In this document: piece after piece, positions 35,741 through 46,146 of the stretch
Position numbering within the stretch: position 1 is the stretch's first letter
Layout: each line of letters opens with the position of its first letter
From: Metaphire vulgaris
Lineage: Eukaryota > Annelida > Clitellata > Crassiclitellata > Megascolecidae
NCBI GenBank assembly: GCA_018105865.1
Contig: CM030841.1
Span: 8,188,729 to 8,252,728 of the forward strand
Length of the DNA: 64,000 bases
Direction: 5' to 3'
Position numbers and translations under genes: made by a program
Notes under the pieces: model-generated
The model's input: only the letters and a program-made list of their open reading frames with translations
Database searches by the model: none
Told to the model about the DNA's origin: nothing

Positions 35741-37560
35741 TGTGATGAAATTAGTCGTCTTTATAAATTTGATGAACTAAGTGCTTGGTAATGCATCAGA
35801 CTACGTAACAGAGAGCTCAGGGCTGTTCAGAGCCTCGTATTTAATACCAGAAAGTTCGTATTTCAGTCGTAGATGAGAAAGTGCCGCTTTTTAGATGATA
35901 AACTTTAATTTAAATTAACTGGTTGATCAGCAACTAAAGAAATCGATCTACATTATAAGATGTTTTCCTTATTCAATAATTGCTTAGCGTAGAGGTTAAT
36001 ATATACTGATTCCGCAGTTACAGGCAGAAGCCCGATGCAAAATACCATTTATGGTGGTAAGCAGACACTATTTTCATGTAAAAAAATTGACTTCTTGTTT
36101 TGGAAAACAAATAATTTAAAACGAAATTCTAAAGAAATTATCACTTTGCTTCTATTGCCACATAAAACCAGTATAAATTAAACATTAATTCGCCTGTTTC
36201 ATACTAGAATTCGAATCCGCTACCATTGACGTTACACTCCGACGCGGCGAACCTAATCTGAAGGCTAATCTGAAATTCTGCGCGTACCTGTACTGCATCA
36301 TCCCTGATGACAATCGTCTTCAATTTGTCTGTCAGAATCAACAAATACCTGTAGATGTTGATTGACCATAACGGTCTGCGGTATCCGGACGTTTCATCTC
36401 AGGACGATTCAACGCGGACGATTCATATCAAAGACGATTCATCTCAGGACGTTTCATCAAGAGGACTATTCATCTTAGGACTATTCATCTCAGGACTATT
36501 CATCTCGGATAAAGTTATAAGGGTTAGGGTTAGGGTGATGAATCGTCCTGATGTTGATGTTTTGGACTGTTATGTTACTAAAGAATATACTTTTATACAA
36601 AATCAACCGAAATCTCATTTTTTTACAGCATCGCGCTCCGATCCTCCAACAATATCCATAGTTATTATATATTCAATCTGGCATAAAAGGCGTGGGGACG
36701 CCGTTCCCGTGCATTCTCACCGAAAAGAGCCCTGGTCCGCAGTATACATAATTTAGCAATTGCTGATTCAATGATCTTCTTTTTTAAGCAACTTAAAACT
36801 CATCTCTTTATTAATACACAGTATCTAATCAAATCTAATCCTAAACTTCTGTAGCGCCACTTCATAATGATCAAGAGCATCAACCGATGGCACACCAAAT
36901 CAAATCATTAAAGATCCAGATCAGTAATCGCGCATCTGAGTGAGACATCAGAAGAGGCGCTATACAAATATTCTGTTATGTTACATTCTGCTATCGTAGT
37001 CTAGAAAGTTCTTGATGCTTTTCTATTTTAGGCGTTTTAATCGTTCTAATGCAGTGGAGTTCGAACTTGGGTCCGCTGTCCCATAGCGGTCCGCCAAGCG
37101 GTTTCAGAGGGACCGTAAAGGGATTACTTCCTCAAGAAATCTCACCAACACAAAACACACTGGTGGTCCTAAGAGTGCTGATTCTATTTGAATTTCAATT
37201 TGTTGACTAAGATTGCAAGTTTCTGATTAAATAATTGATTGACAACACACGTAGCCTATGTATTAATTACAGTAAATTTAAAATTCAAATTGTAAAGGGT
37301 ACACGAGTCATAAAAAGAATTTCTAATTGACCGCCACACAAGAAATCCCAAAAAGTTTCACGACCGCTGTTCCATCGTAATTGGAAAATGATCTGTGTTT
37401 TCACTAACCTCTGCCAGAGATGAAGCGAAAATTTAAGGCGATGTTCGCCAACGCCAAAAGCTTTTCGCCACTGGTGCTTGATCTTGAAACGTGCTAGAAG
37501 GTCACACTCTGCGCTGGCGTAGACAACGACGACCAGGAGAATCGCAATACGAAAATTCAT
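33111..37560 (-). CDS. Annelid-type extracellular globin, middle exon doubtful
   Basis: Exon 1 (37560-37409) encodes a signal peptide ([17 protein letters not shown]) and then the globin A helix with [19 protein letters not shown], ending LWQR at phase 2, the usual globin B12.2 intron. Exon 3 (33221-33111) opens after ttttgtag|GAG with [14 protein letters not shown] and ends [17 protein letters not shown] before TAA, the classic annelid globin C-terminus. Cys in ECD and in WQDCYR are the pair that forms the intrachain disulphide in secreted annelid haemoglobins. The expected middle exon, with distal and proximal His, is not clearly readable; a weak candidate lies at 35180-35389. The gene may be a pseudogene, or its exon may be diverged or misread. 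Confidence 0.8.
33361..33817. mobile_element. GC-rich hAT-type MITE in globin intron 2
   Basis: Ends CTGGGGTGGGGCCCG / CGGGCCCCACCCCAG; perfect 8-bp duplication catatctg. Both subterminal zones repeat GCCCGTAGCCCGTA, around an AT-rich core. Confidence 0.9.
34163..34298. repeat. (TA)n and (GT)n compound microsatellite
   Basis: TA repeats run into interrupted TATATG and then a GT run. Lies in a globin intron. Confidence 0.95.
34491..34776. mobile_element. hAT-type MITE
   Basis: Ends CAGGGGCATAACAAGG / CTGCGCCACTG; duplication ggtacaat / ggtacagt. Confidence 0.82.
34880..35140. mobile_element. hAT-type MITE
   Basis: Ends CAGTGGCGTAGCCAAGG / CCTGGCTACACCATTG; flanks atcgttca / atcgtcaa. Contains CGTTTTTTGCTTGTCAAG. 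Same family as the outer element at 55052-55670. Its right edge abuts the candidate globin exon 2. Confidence 0.82.
35180..35389 (-). pseudogene. Possible damaged globin exon 2
   Basis: Two reading frames each carry part of an exon-2-like pattern. One, entered at phase 2 after aagtag at 35380, reads [17 protein letters not shown], with LYKR in place of the usual LFKR. The other reads [16 protein letters not shown] followed by VVDVVSSI, a plausible E-helix with its His. A one-base shift near 35335 separates them. Conserved Phe CD1 and the proximal His are not clearly placed, so this may be coincidence. Confidence 0.28.
35650..35742. repeat. (TAA)n array
   Basis: About 28 TAA units preceded by AACAACAACGA. 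Lies in a globin intron. Confidence 0.95.
36386..36552. repeat. GGACGATTCATCTCA units flanking a telomere-like core
   Basis: About eight 15-16-bp units read forward (36386-36509). Then comes AGGGTTAGGGTTAGGGT (36518-36534), then one unit in inverse orientation (GATGAATCGTCCTGAT). The arrangement is an inverted repeat with a telomere-like loop. Confidence 0.82.
36675..36995 (+). repeat. LINE 3' end (CR1/L2-like)
   Basis: Reads [12 protein letters not shown], and shares ATAATTTAGCAATTGCTGAT and GAGGCGCTATACAAAT with the 11080-12755 LINE. Non-coding remnant. Confidence 0.7.
37409..37560 (-). CDS. Globin exon 1: signal peptide and A/B helices
   Basis: ATG at 37560; the hydrophobic run [11 protein letters not shown] and small residues before ECD fit a cleavable signal. 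An upstream in-frame ATG at 37650 would bury the signal peptide, so I prefer the later start. Donor CAGAG|gttagt at 37409 leaves phase 2. Residues [17 protein letters not shown] match the annelid globin A-to-B helix signature. Confidence 0.88.
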
Positions 37561-37805
37561 ATTGTCTAAAATACGGACTTGCATATGTGAGTCGACGTCG
37601 CGGCGAAGGCTTCGATCTGGTTCAACATTACCGAGTAAGATCGGGTTCAAAAGTTCGAATGATCACACGCACACACAATGCAGAATTCGTGACGTTTTTA
37701 AGACGGAAACCGTTAAGGCCTAAGTTCTAGGTCCAGAGGTACCGGATCAGACGCAAAATAAACAAAGCCTAATACTACTGTCTGTCCTAATACATTCACC
37801 TAACT

Positions 37806-37961
37806 CAGTGTTTATTCTAACCATCTAGACATTGGGAGGAGTTTAACACTTTTGGAGAGCAAACATTGACTACTTGCCAAAATGCCAAAAAATTGGGGAG
37901 AAATTTCAAAATTTGGGGAGGAATCCCCCCAGAGAAGGTCTAGACTCTAGAATAAACACTG
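37806..37961. mobile_element. MITE, CAGTGTTTATTCTAG family
   Basis: Ends CAGTGTTTATTCTAACC / CTCTAGAATAAACACTG; duplication acctaact / gcctaact. Lies about 250 bp upstream of the globin start. Confidence 0.88.
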
Positions 37962-38530
37962 GCCTAACTGATAGCTACAGTGCGTACCGCTTTCGATTTA
38001 TGAATGGGCAGAGGGCACACGAAGATTAGTGGACTGTAGTCGACTTTAACATCTTCAGTCTGAATGAATTCACTGTTTTGTGTCATGATTTCGTTATTTA
38101 TATTAAAAGCATTTGGTCATACCGTGGCGTGGAGAAATGTCATGGCCCTTCGAGAGTAAATGAATTTTATACCTTAAAACCGCGTATACGGTGTTAAAAA
38201 GTAAAAAGTAAAGTCCTTTCCGAACTCCCAGGGTTCACCTGAGTAACCTCAAGGCTCCTAGGACGGCGCTGATCTTCGTTTCGAGGCACTCAGTCAGGCG
38301 ACTGATGCAGATTACATGATACGGGGCCAGTGTTCTCATGCAATCGCCTGCTCACTTTACGGATTAATCCGCTACTCAGTTACCACCGCCATCTTGCGAA
38401 TGAAGGCTGAGTCGACCTTAGGGCTCCTTCGAGTCTTGAACCCGCGACCTTCTGCTCCATCGTTCACTAAACAAATACACTTTAACCTAGATTTTATATG
38501 GCCATGACTGATTTAAAGGACAATTCAACG

Positions 38531-38632
38531 ACTCAACTCTTAAGGCCAAGACCAAGAACTCAACCCTCAAGGCCAGGACCAGGACCAAGGACTCAGCCCT
38601 CAAGGCCAGGACCAAGGCCAAGGACTAACATC
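38531..38632. repeat. Short minisatellite AGGCCAGGACCAAGGACTCA
   Basis: Three to four diverged units of about 30 bp (CCCTCAAGGCCAGGACCA). No coding interpretation. Confidence 0.7.
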
Positions 38633-39084
38633 CCTGAGTTATAGACCCGGTATTAATTAAAATCTTCTTCAGATGCTAAGCATGCAGGTTCATCAAATCC
38701 CGGAAAGGCTAAAGAGACTGTCCGCTTGATATTAGTTAGGTCCACAGATACAAGCAAACAAGCAATTGATTTTATCACTGAGGGATATTGTTTTTATTAC
38801 TCTATGGACTGTTATAAAATGTAATGAAAAATTAATTAGTACTAATTACTAATTATGTTACTTTACTTCACGTACTTGAGTTGTAATCAACTTATCATTG
38901 AATATTATTCACTTTGCACTTCGTGCAGTTGTGTTGCAAATCAACACGGTACACCCTATTCTCAGATCTGAAGTAGTTAGCACAGAAAATTAGAACCAAT
39001 GACTGGGTCACCGAGTCACTGGTTCACTTTTGTCGGGTCATTGGGTCATCGGGTCACAAAATGTGACCCTGTTCCAAGTCTGTT

Positions 39085-39258
<174 letters not shown>

Positions 39259-39344
39259 ATATTTGTATTGCATGTACGTAAAAATCACGCCACTCCATCA
39301 GGTTCACTGCCCGCCAACATAGCGTGACGCTAAAACATTATATA

Positions 39345-39409
<65 letters not shown>

Positions 39410-39619
39410 CCCTCGGTACTTAGTTCCCGAGGGCTTATTACAAGAAAGTGTCCGGAGACAGAAGAATATATACTTTTCAGCTCTCGCGTCTGATCCGGAC
39501 CAGAAGCAGAGAAAGTCCCTTGGAATGCAATCGCATTAAAGCGTTGTAAGGTCATCGAAATACGCTGGAGCAAAAACTTCTCTCTCTAGTGTCTCCGGAA
39601 AGTGCGGAAAGGTGACGAC

Positions 39620-39689
<70 letters not shown>

Positions 39690-40580
39690 TAGAAAGAGGC
39701 TCGCTTTGCTCGCGCTCGCTTCGCTCGCAGTGCAGGATAATACTAATCCAATACCTATACCTAATACCCAATCATTGAATTCATGCTGAACAACATTTCA
39801 ATGATCGCCACTAGCCAAGCTCTGCGCCACGTAATAATTAGGCCTATGTACGTTAAAATCACGCAACTGTGGCCATTTGTGACGCTGTACACGTATTTTT
39901 TGTGTACGCTCAAATGTACGTTAAAATTGCTGCGAACAATTGTTACCAATAGCAACGTCGTCGCACGCCCAGCCCTCTGACGCTGCAATGACTCGACTAA
40001 ACCGGTTCTACGAACAATTGTTACCAATAGCAACGTCGTCTTCGAACATCGTCCACCAACGCATCGCGACGTAAGGACTAAACGGTCTAAACCGTCTACC
40101 AATAGTCAACGCTCGCCCACCAACGCATCGCGACGTAAGGACTAAACGGTCTAAACCGTCTAGCAATAGTCAACCAATCAGAACGCTTGAAGGTAGCAGA
40201 CATACAGATAACGATTTTAATGTTATAGATATGGGGTCGGGAGCGGGTAGAGGTTTTGTGAGGAGGAAAGGGGTTGTGCGAGTTTGGAAGCAGGGGGTTG
40301 TGTGAATTTTGGAACGGGGGTTGGAGCCGATGGGGGTGATGGGGATGGGTTGGGACTTTGGAGTATGGGTTTGGGAGGAGTGCGGGGTGGTGTCGAGGTG
40401 TGGGGCTGTGGCGAGGGAGAGTGCATGCAGGCAATCAGGACGCTTCGTCGAAAGCTCCGCCGATTATAAAGTTTGCTTGCCTATAGCATCGACTCCGCCC
40501 AACATCTGCTCTACATATAGCGTGACTCACAAAGCAGGCAGACAAAAAACAAACAGAGATAGAGCATTATTATATTAGAT
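39690..40580. repeat. Unclassified repeat unit with CGCTCGCTTCGCTCGC and tandem duplications
   Basis: Starts GAGGCTCGCTTTGCTCGCG right after a (TA)n array and ends GAGCATTATTATATTAGAT. Contains CAATTGTTACCAATAGCAAC twice (39938, 40014) and a unit of about 62 bp with GGTCTAAACCGTCTA twice (40050-40170). It may be a transposon of unknown class. Confidence 0.5.
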
Positions 40581-42111
40581 TGTCATGCACTTTTAGTCGG
40601 CTTCAAATTCCGCCATGGTCATTGATATAAAATTATAGATTCTAGATATATACATTTTCTGTGTCTAAAATTTTTAGAATATCAATGGGTGCTCTAACCC
40701 ATGTGTACCATTTAGCAAAGTGACCTTTTGGTCGCATTTATCCGAGAAAATCTTTAAAATTAAACTTAAATAGTTTAAGAATAATCCAATTTTTGTGGCA
40801 GAAATTTGTTATTTTGCATCAGTGACCAATTGAGTCAAATCAATTCATGAAACCTGACTTAATCATACTAGATTTGATCATGATTTGGATTCAAGATGTT
40901 AAGTCACTTCTGGCTAAAATTGCTAAAAAAATAGTTAACGTTTCAAAGAGATATTTAGATAATCCTTAAAATTCTTGTAGGTCTAATTACCTAAACTTGA
41001 AATTATATATTTCGTGTATGACGATTTTCTTATGGGTTCGTGTAGTGACAAGAAGAGTCGGTAATCGTTGAAATCTTTTTTCGTTCTTGCTCATCACAAC
41101 GCATATAAATAACACTGCAACGTTAAAATACTTTGTCATAGACATGTGAACGTAGCTACATAAAACACGATAATTCTGTACGCGATAAATGAATACCGAA
41201 ATCAATGCCGAAATATCTTTAGGACATTTCTTTTGATCTTAAAAATCTATCTTCATATCCGAATCCGAAACAGTTAGAATTACTATTGTTTTGTCACACT
41301 CTATTCGAAACACTTTTGTCTTCTATGAGTCGGTCTGACAAATAAAAACCAAGAAATGAAACTACAACAGCTACAACAGCTTTAGAACAACAATTTCATT
41401 TGTCAAAGTGATTAACTGAAATCTAATATATGTGCTGTCTGGCATTGTACGTTTACTGCGAATTTGGCTGATTCTGAGTTTGTAGAATCAGAGATAACAC
41501 CTGTAGGCCTAGCGGACAAACGGAAGTTGGAATAGAGGGTTGTACGAGCGACAGTGGTTTTGAACACCGGAGAAGTATTCCATTAAACTATTTAAAATTC
41601 AGAAATTAGTATTAATTCATTTTATGATGGATGATTGTTAAGACAAGTGATTTTAACAGACCAGAGAGAAACAAAATTGATAAATGATAATGTTTCTAAA
41701 AAGATCAAACTAATTATCGAAGTTGTTTGAAAGGCCGTCATTGCCTACTAAACCAACAAGATCATTTTTTCGGTGTTATCATATATTGCATGATCTTCAA
41801 TATAGGCCTACAATGTGTGATCAGCTTTTGAAAAGTTATTTAGTAATCTTATCTTTGCTCCGAAAAATCATCGACCAATTTGAGGTTACTGAAATCATTC
41901 GCCGATATCTACTGTACCATGGCAAACCAAAGTTGGAGAAGAAACTCTGATTTTCATAAGTATATTGAAGGTCAATAATGAAAATGCTAAATGATAAATT
42001 TGCAACGAAAGGTTCTAAACATTCAATTCTGTCCAAGAGAAAAAAGTGAATTCTCAGTGAGAAATGCGTCCATCAACAATGAACCAGCGTCCTATAAAGT
42101 CAGTCATTTTA
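40581..42111. other. Intergenic, no gene recognised
   Basis: AT-rich with no simple repeats and no transposon ends that I could pair. Reading frames are short and resemble no family I know. Confidence 0.5.
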
Positions 42112-42451
42112 GAGGCCATCCATAAATGACGTAACGCGATTTTGGCAGTTTTTGGACCCCCCACCCCATACATAACGCGTCGTAACAAAAATTCAGACCC
42201 TCTAAAATATGACGTAACAACGCGCTAACCTCCCCTCTCCAGTGAAAAATCTTGACAAGCAAATAGAGGTCACATCCTCATCTTTTCCCTTATACTTTTA
42301 CGTTTTTCCTTAAAAAAATTAAAAATTTCTTGACAAGCAAAAAAGGTTGCCACTATTGTGTGACGTCAAATTTTTGGAGACCCCTCGTGACGCATTGTCT
42401 GGACTTCGTCTGACCCACCCTAAGTGCGTTACGTCATTTGTGGATGACCCC
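42112..42451. mobile_element. Harbinger-like MITE with the shared internal word
   Basis: Ends GAGGCCATCCATAAATGACG / CATTTGTGGATGACCCC with TTA on both sides. Contains CTTGACAAGCAAATAGAGGT and CTTGACAAGCAAAAAAGGTT. Same end family as 17677-17811. Confidence 0.8.
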
Positions 42452-43160
42452 TTAGAGAATAATTCACATACTGCTATTCACCTAACGTTAACACGACAGA
42501 AAGTGCTATATCGCACTCTCGTTATATCAATCAAAATAACTAATTTACAATCATCACTCGCACTTTGAACGAAGACAGATTCGTAAAGCTTAGAAACAAC
42601 TTCCACGATTTACTACGTAAGTTTATAAAGTTAAGTCAAGCTTAAAGCCTATAAATTAAATATCACATAACTCGCCAGAGGAAACAGCGTTGTACAGCAT
42701 CGTGGCAGTGACAGATTTAAACTGACAACAGCTATATTAGGTTCTTATGGTTGTTACGATGGCGTGACGGAATACCTCTAAACATTAATATAAACACCGT
42801 CGAATTTCATCAGTCGAATCGTCAGGTTCACAGGTGAGATGTCGCTACCTGGCGCTATCGGGCAGGTGACAGATCACCGTACTACGGTCGCTGTCGCACC
42901 TGTTGTTATCGACGTCATCGTCCGTCTTCTCGCTGAAGTCTTCAATTGTAACAGACGAGATGTCCGATGATGACAGAGACGATGGCATGCGTATCTATAA
43001 AACATCCCAACCGCATTCATTCACGTCGGCTGCTATCGAAACTAGAGGCCTGACAGAAATCGGCAAAGCTATATTGCCTATTGCACAGCCCCCCCCCCCA
43101 TTACCAATGAAGTCACGTAGACCAAAATAGTTATAAAGAGACGCCATTTCATAAAGTAAA

Positions 43161-43162
<2 letters not shown>

Positions 43163-43200
<38 letters not shown>

Positions 43201-43232
43201 TGCTACATATATTATATGCTATATATGTGTGT

Positions 43233-43274
<42 letters not shown>

Positions 43275-43351
43275 ATATATGTGTATGTTATATGTTATAT
43301 ATATGTATATATATATATTTACTTTATGTATGAAAAGCTTTGCTTTTATAG

Positions 43352-43410
<59 letters not shown>
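43163..43410. repeat. Cluster of (TA)n arrays
   Basis: Arrays at 43163-43200, 43239-43270 and 43351-43410 separated by TATATGT-rich spacers. Confidence 0.95.
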
Positions 43411-43413
<3 letters not shown>

Positions 43414-43429
43414 TCCATCAAAAGAGCCG

Positions 43430-43700
43430 ACTGGTCTCTGGAGATCCTATGGCAGAAGACCAGACGACATGACCCTGATCTCTTGGCGAGCTGGCCGAAG
43501 CCCGTTATGGACGCAACCGTAGCTGGCACCTTTGTCCCCCCCACCCACGTATTTACCCACCACTTCGCTCGCAGCAGCAACAGCCGATGCTGTCAGGAAA
43601 ACGTCCAAATATATCCGAGTCTGTCATCCAAGTACACCTTCCTGCCCATGGCTTTCGAGACGCTAGGGTCCCATCGGCCAGGATGCCCCCTCTGTTTTCT
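43430..43700 (+). pseudogene. LINE polyprotein C-terminal fragment
   Basis: The frame reads [20 protein letters not shown] and later [17 protein letters not shown], resembling the WDVTVPDTFAPSH ... VETLG segment found after the reverse transcriptase in many non-LTR elements. A frame change lies between ([10 protein letters not shown] in another frame). Dead fragment. Confidence 0.6.
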
Positions 43701-43795
43701 AAGCTAACTGGGTAGACGACTAATCTCAACATTTCGGAGACAAAAGGGAATGGAAGGTCGCGGGTTCGAATCTAACACTAGTCACAGCGTAGAGT

Positions 43796-44076
43796 CAGGC
43801 CTGAGGAGAGCGGGTGCAGCCGGTACATTGTACCGGGGCCCATGGAGTTTTCAGGAGCCCAGATCCGGTGACGATAAGTTTGTTTGGCAACTTTGGCTTG
43901 TCATGGTGTTTTTTTAGAATTGACAACAACGTTTTTTGTTTTTTTGCTTGTCAGGCTGTTTTTGGAGAGTTGATAACGTTTTTTGCTTGTCAGGTTTTTC
44001 GGAGACTTAGATAAATTTTACTTAAGGGCCCGGAATTTTTTTGTTCCGGGGCCCGGAATTTCTCTCGGCGGCCCTG
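43796..44076. mobile_element. hAT-type MITE, GGGCCGCCGAGAG family
   Basis: Perfect 8-bp duplication cgtagagt; right end TTTCTCTCGGCGGCCCTG, left end degenerate (CAGGCCTGAGGAGAG). Three copies of TTTTTGCTTGTCA-like word inside. Lies just beyond the EGF-ligand stop codon. Confidence 0.87.
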
Positions 44077-44228
44077 CGTAGAGTTCTTGGACATTATTCA
44101 CCGCTGATGCCTGTGAAGAAGGCAAGGGAAAGCCAACTCATTCGTCTTATCTACGAGTGGCGTAAACCCATTTGGATCTGCCTTGTCGTCGTCATCATCG
44201 TTATCATCATCATCGTTATCATCATCAC

Positions 44229-44272
<44 letters not shown>

Positions 44273-44345
44273 CGCAACGCGATCTGTCACAGGCGTAAGT
44301 AATGCATTTATTCTGTGACTTTTTCCGAAAATAAACTCTCGTCGA

Positions 44346-44496
44346 TTAACTATTAATGCTCCGTCTTCGGCAGTCAGTTACTTGGTGGGTGTTGAGTTTC
44401 ACACAGTCTGAATCGTCGTCCAGTGCTGTCATGGCGCCTACCAGAGTCTCTGAACTTTGAACTTTGCCCTTCTGTTCCATCTGACGCTTCTGGTAC
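44346..44496 (-). CDS. EGF ligand: cytoplasmic tail exon
   Basis: Acceptor gttatctcag|G and stop TAA at 44348-44346. The tail YQKRQMEQKGKVQSSETLV then GAMTALDDDSDCVKLNTHQ ends DCRRRSINS. It contains no kinase or adaptor motif that I recognise. Confidence 0.8.
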
Positions 44497-46078
44497 CTGA
44501 GATAACAACAACAACCCAATACCAAATTTTGCGCCAACAGTTTTCTCGGTTTATAATCATAGAGCTAAACACTGCTCAAGATCATCATGCCTAAACCAGA
44601 CATGTTAATCGGTTGAGTCCACCCATGGGTTGGGTTGGGTTGGGTCAAGTAACTCTATTGCTTTCGTTGGTTGGTTTTGGCATGAATTATTTTTTATATT
44701 AGATGGGGTTTTTAAAAAATGGACCCATGTCCATGTCTGCATTCAGAGTTATTTCTAGGATTGTGATTTTCGGGGGGATTTAGGGGGTATCGGAATTTGG
44801 AGATCTCTGCCGAAAAAGTCTGACAAGCAAAAATAAAACATCAAGTCTCCCAAAAAGAGCCTGACAAGCAAGAAAAAGTCATCCCTGCCTCAGATTGGGT
44901 GTGTTGAGTTGGGGGTGTCAAAATATACCTGAATTGAAAACTCGTGACAACAAAAATTAATACACAACCAGTTGTTGAAATATGAGATGCAAGATTTTCC
45001 TTTATAGTTATTTATTAATGAACGCGAAATTGTGTATCGGTCCAACCTTAAGTACAAGTACCCGGAGGTAATGAGTACGGCGCCAACGAAAACGAGAAGC
45101 AGGGTCTCTGAACGAACTGCAGCCGTATGAATAGAGTCGTCATCAATTTCCCCTAAAAAAGAAAATTATTAGAATTTCTTTCTTCAGACGAAGCAAGGCA
45201 AACTTTGATCTTCAGAGACACAGCACAATTCAATTTAGAAAGCTAAACATTAGGTTAACTATAAAATTCTCTGATTCTGTTTGTCTACGAGAGCTCTTTC
45301 TCTAGAATTTGAAGTAATATTGATTATAGAATTTTATCGAACCCCGTAAGACGTACTCTTTTAACAGCTACAAAACTGCTACTTTGGACAGCGAATCCCA
45401 TTTGATGGGAACAAATTAACACTCGCTGCTTACGCCTATACAGTAGCGTCGTGATATTATAATACCCCGCCTCATAACCCAAAATCCACGTCGCCACGGT
45501 TCAGAAATGGAGATCTGTCAAGACACGAGAGGCAGCTGTACAGTCTGTGAATGATTCCAATGGAATGAAAATATCAAAGTACTGGGACTGGGCTGAAGTT
45601 TTCGATTCGCGGTCATTGACACATTATTTCTTCTGTCTGGTGAATCTTTTTCTATGACGTCGTCAATAATGCTCGGTTCGCAAATGCAAGAAACCTAATG
45701 CTCATTAACCCCTTAACCGTGTATTTCACTGTAACTCAATGTAAAATGGACGGATATATCCGGAATCCCCAGTTAAGGGGTTAATTATACATCGAGGTTC
45801 ATGATCATAGTGCAAGGGAAGCCAACGGTTAAGACGTCTACATATATTGAGATTGTGTTGAAGAATGACGCTGAGGGGGGCGGTGGGGGGGAGCTGACAG
45901 CTGTCAACGAAGAGACTTTGAACAGTTCTCACATCGGACGGAGGGTCATACGGAACGAAAGTAGAAAAGGGTAATAAAAAATTTAAACGATGACCTGTTT
46001 TTGCTTTTCGCTCTGAATACACTGTCGTTGGACAGACTCTATTTAGAATTGATAATCTGACATTTATAGGGCGCCTGG

Positions 46079-46146
<68 letters not shown>

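Noticed and set aside
36386..36509. CRISPR-like array of regularly spaced repeats
   Set aside because: Units are directly abutting with no unique spacers, and the DNA is eukaryotic.
42780..42988. Short acidic minus-strand frame (MPSSLSSSDISSVTIEDF) with a possible donor
   Set aside because: About 44 residues, no known domain, no partner exon found.
45726..46022. 98-residue minus-strand frame as an extra EGF-ligand exon
   Set aside because: Phase-consistent splicing from 50777 to 45152 needs no exon here, and no motif supports it.
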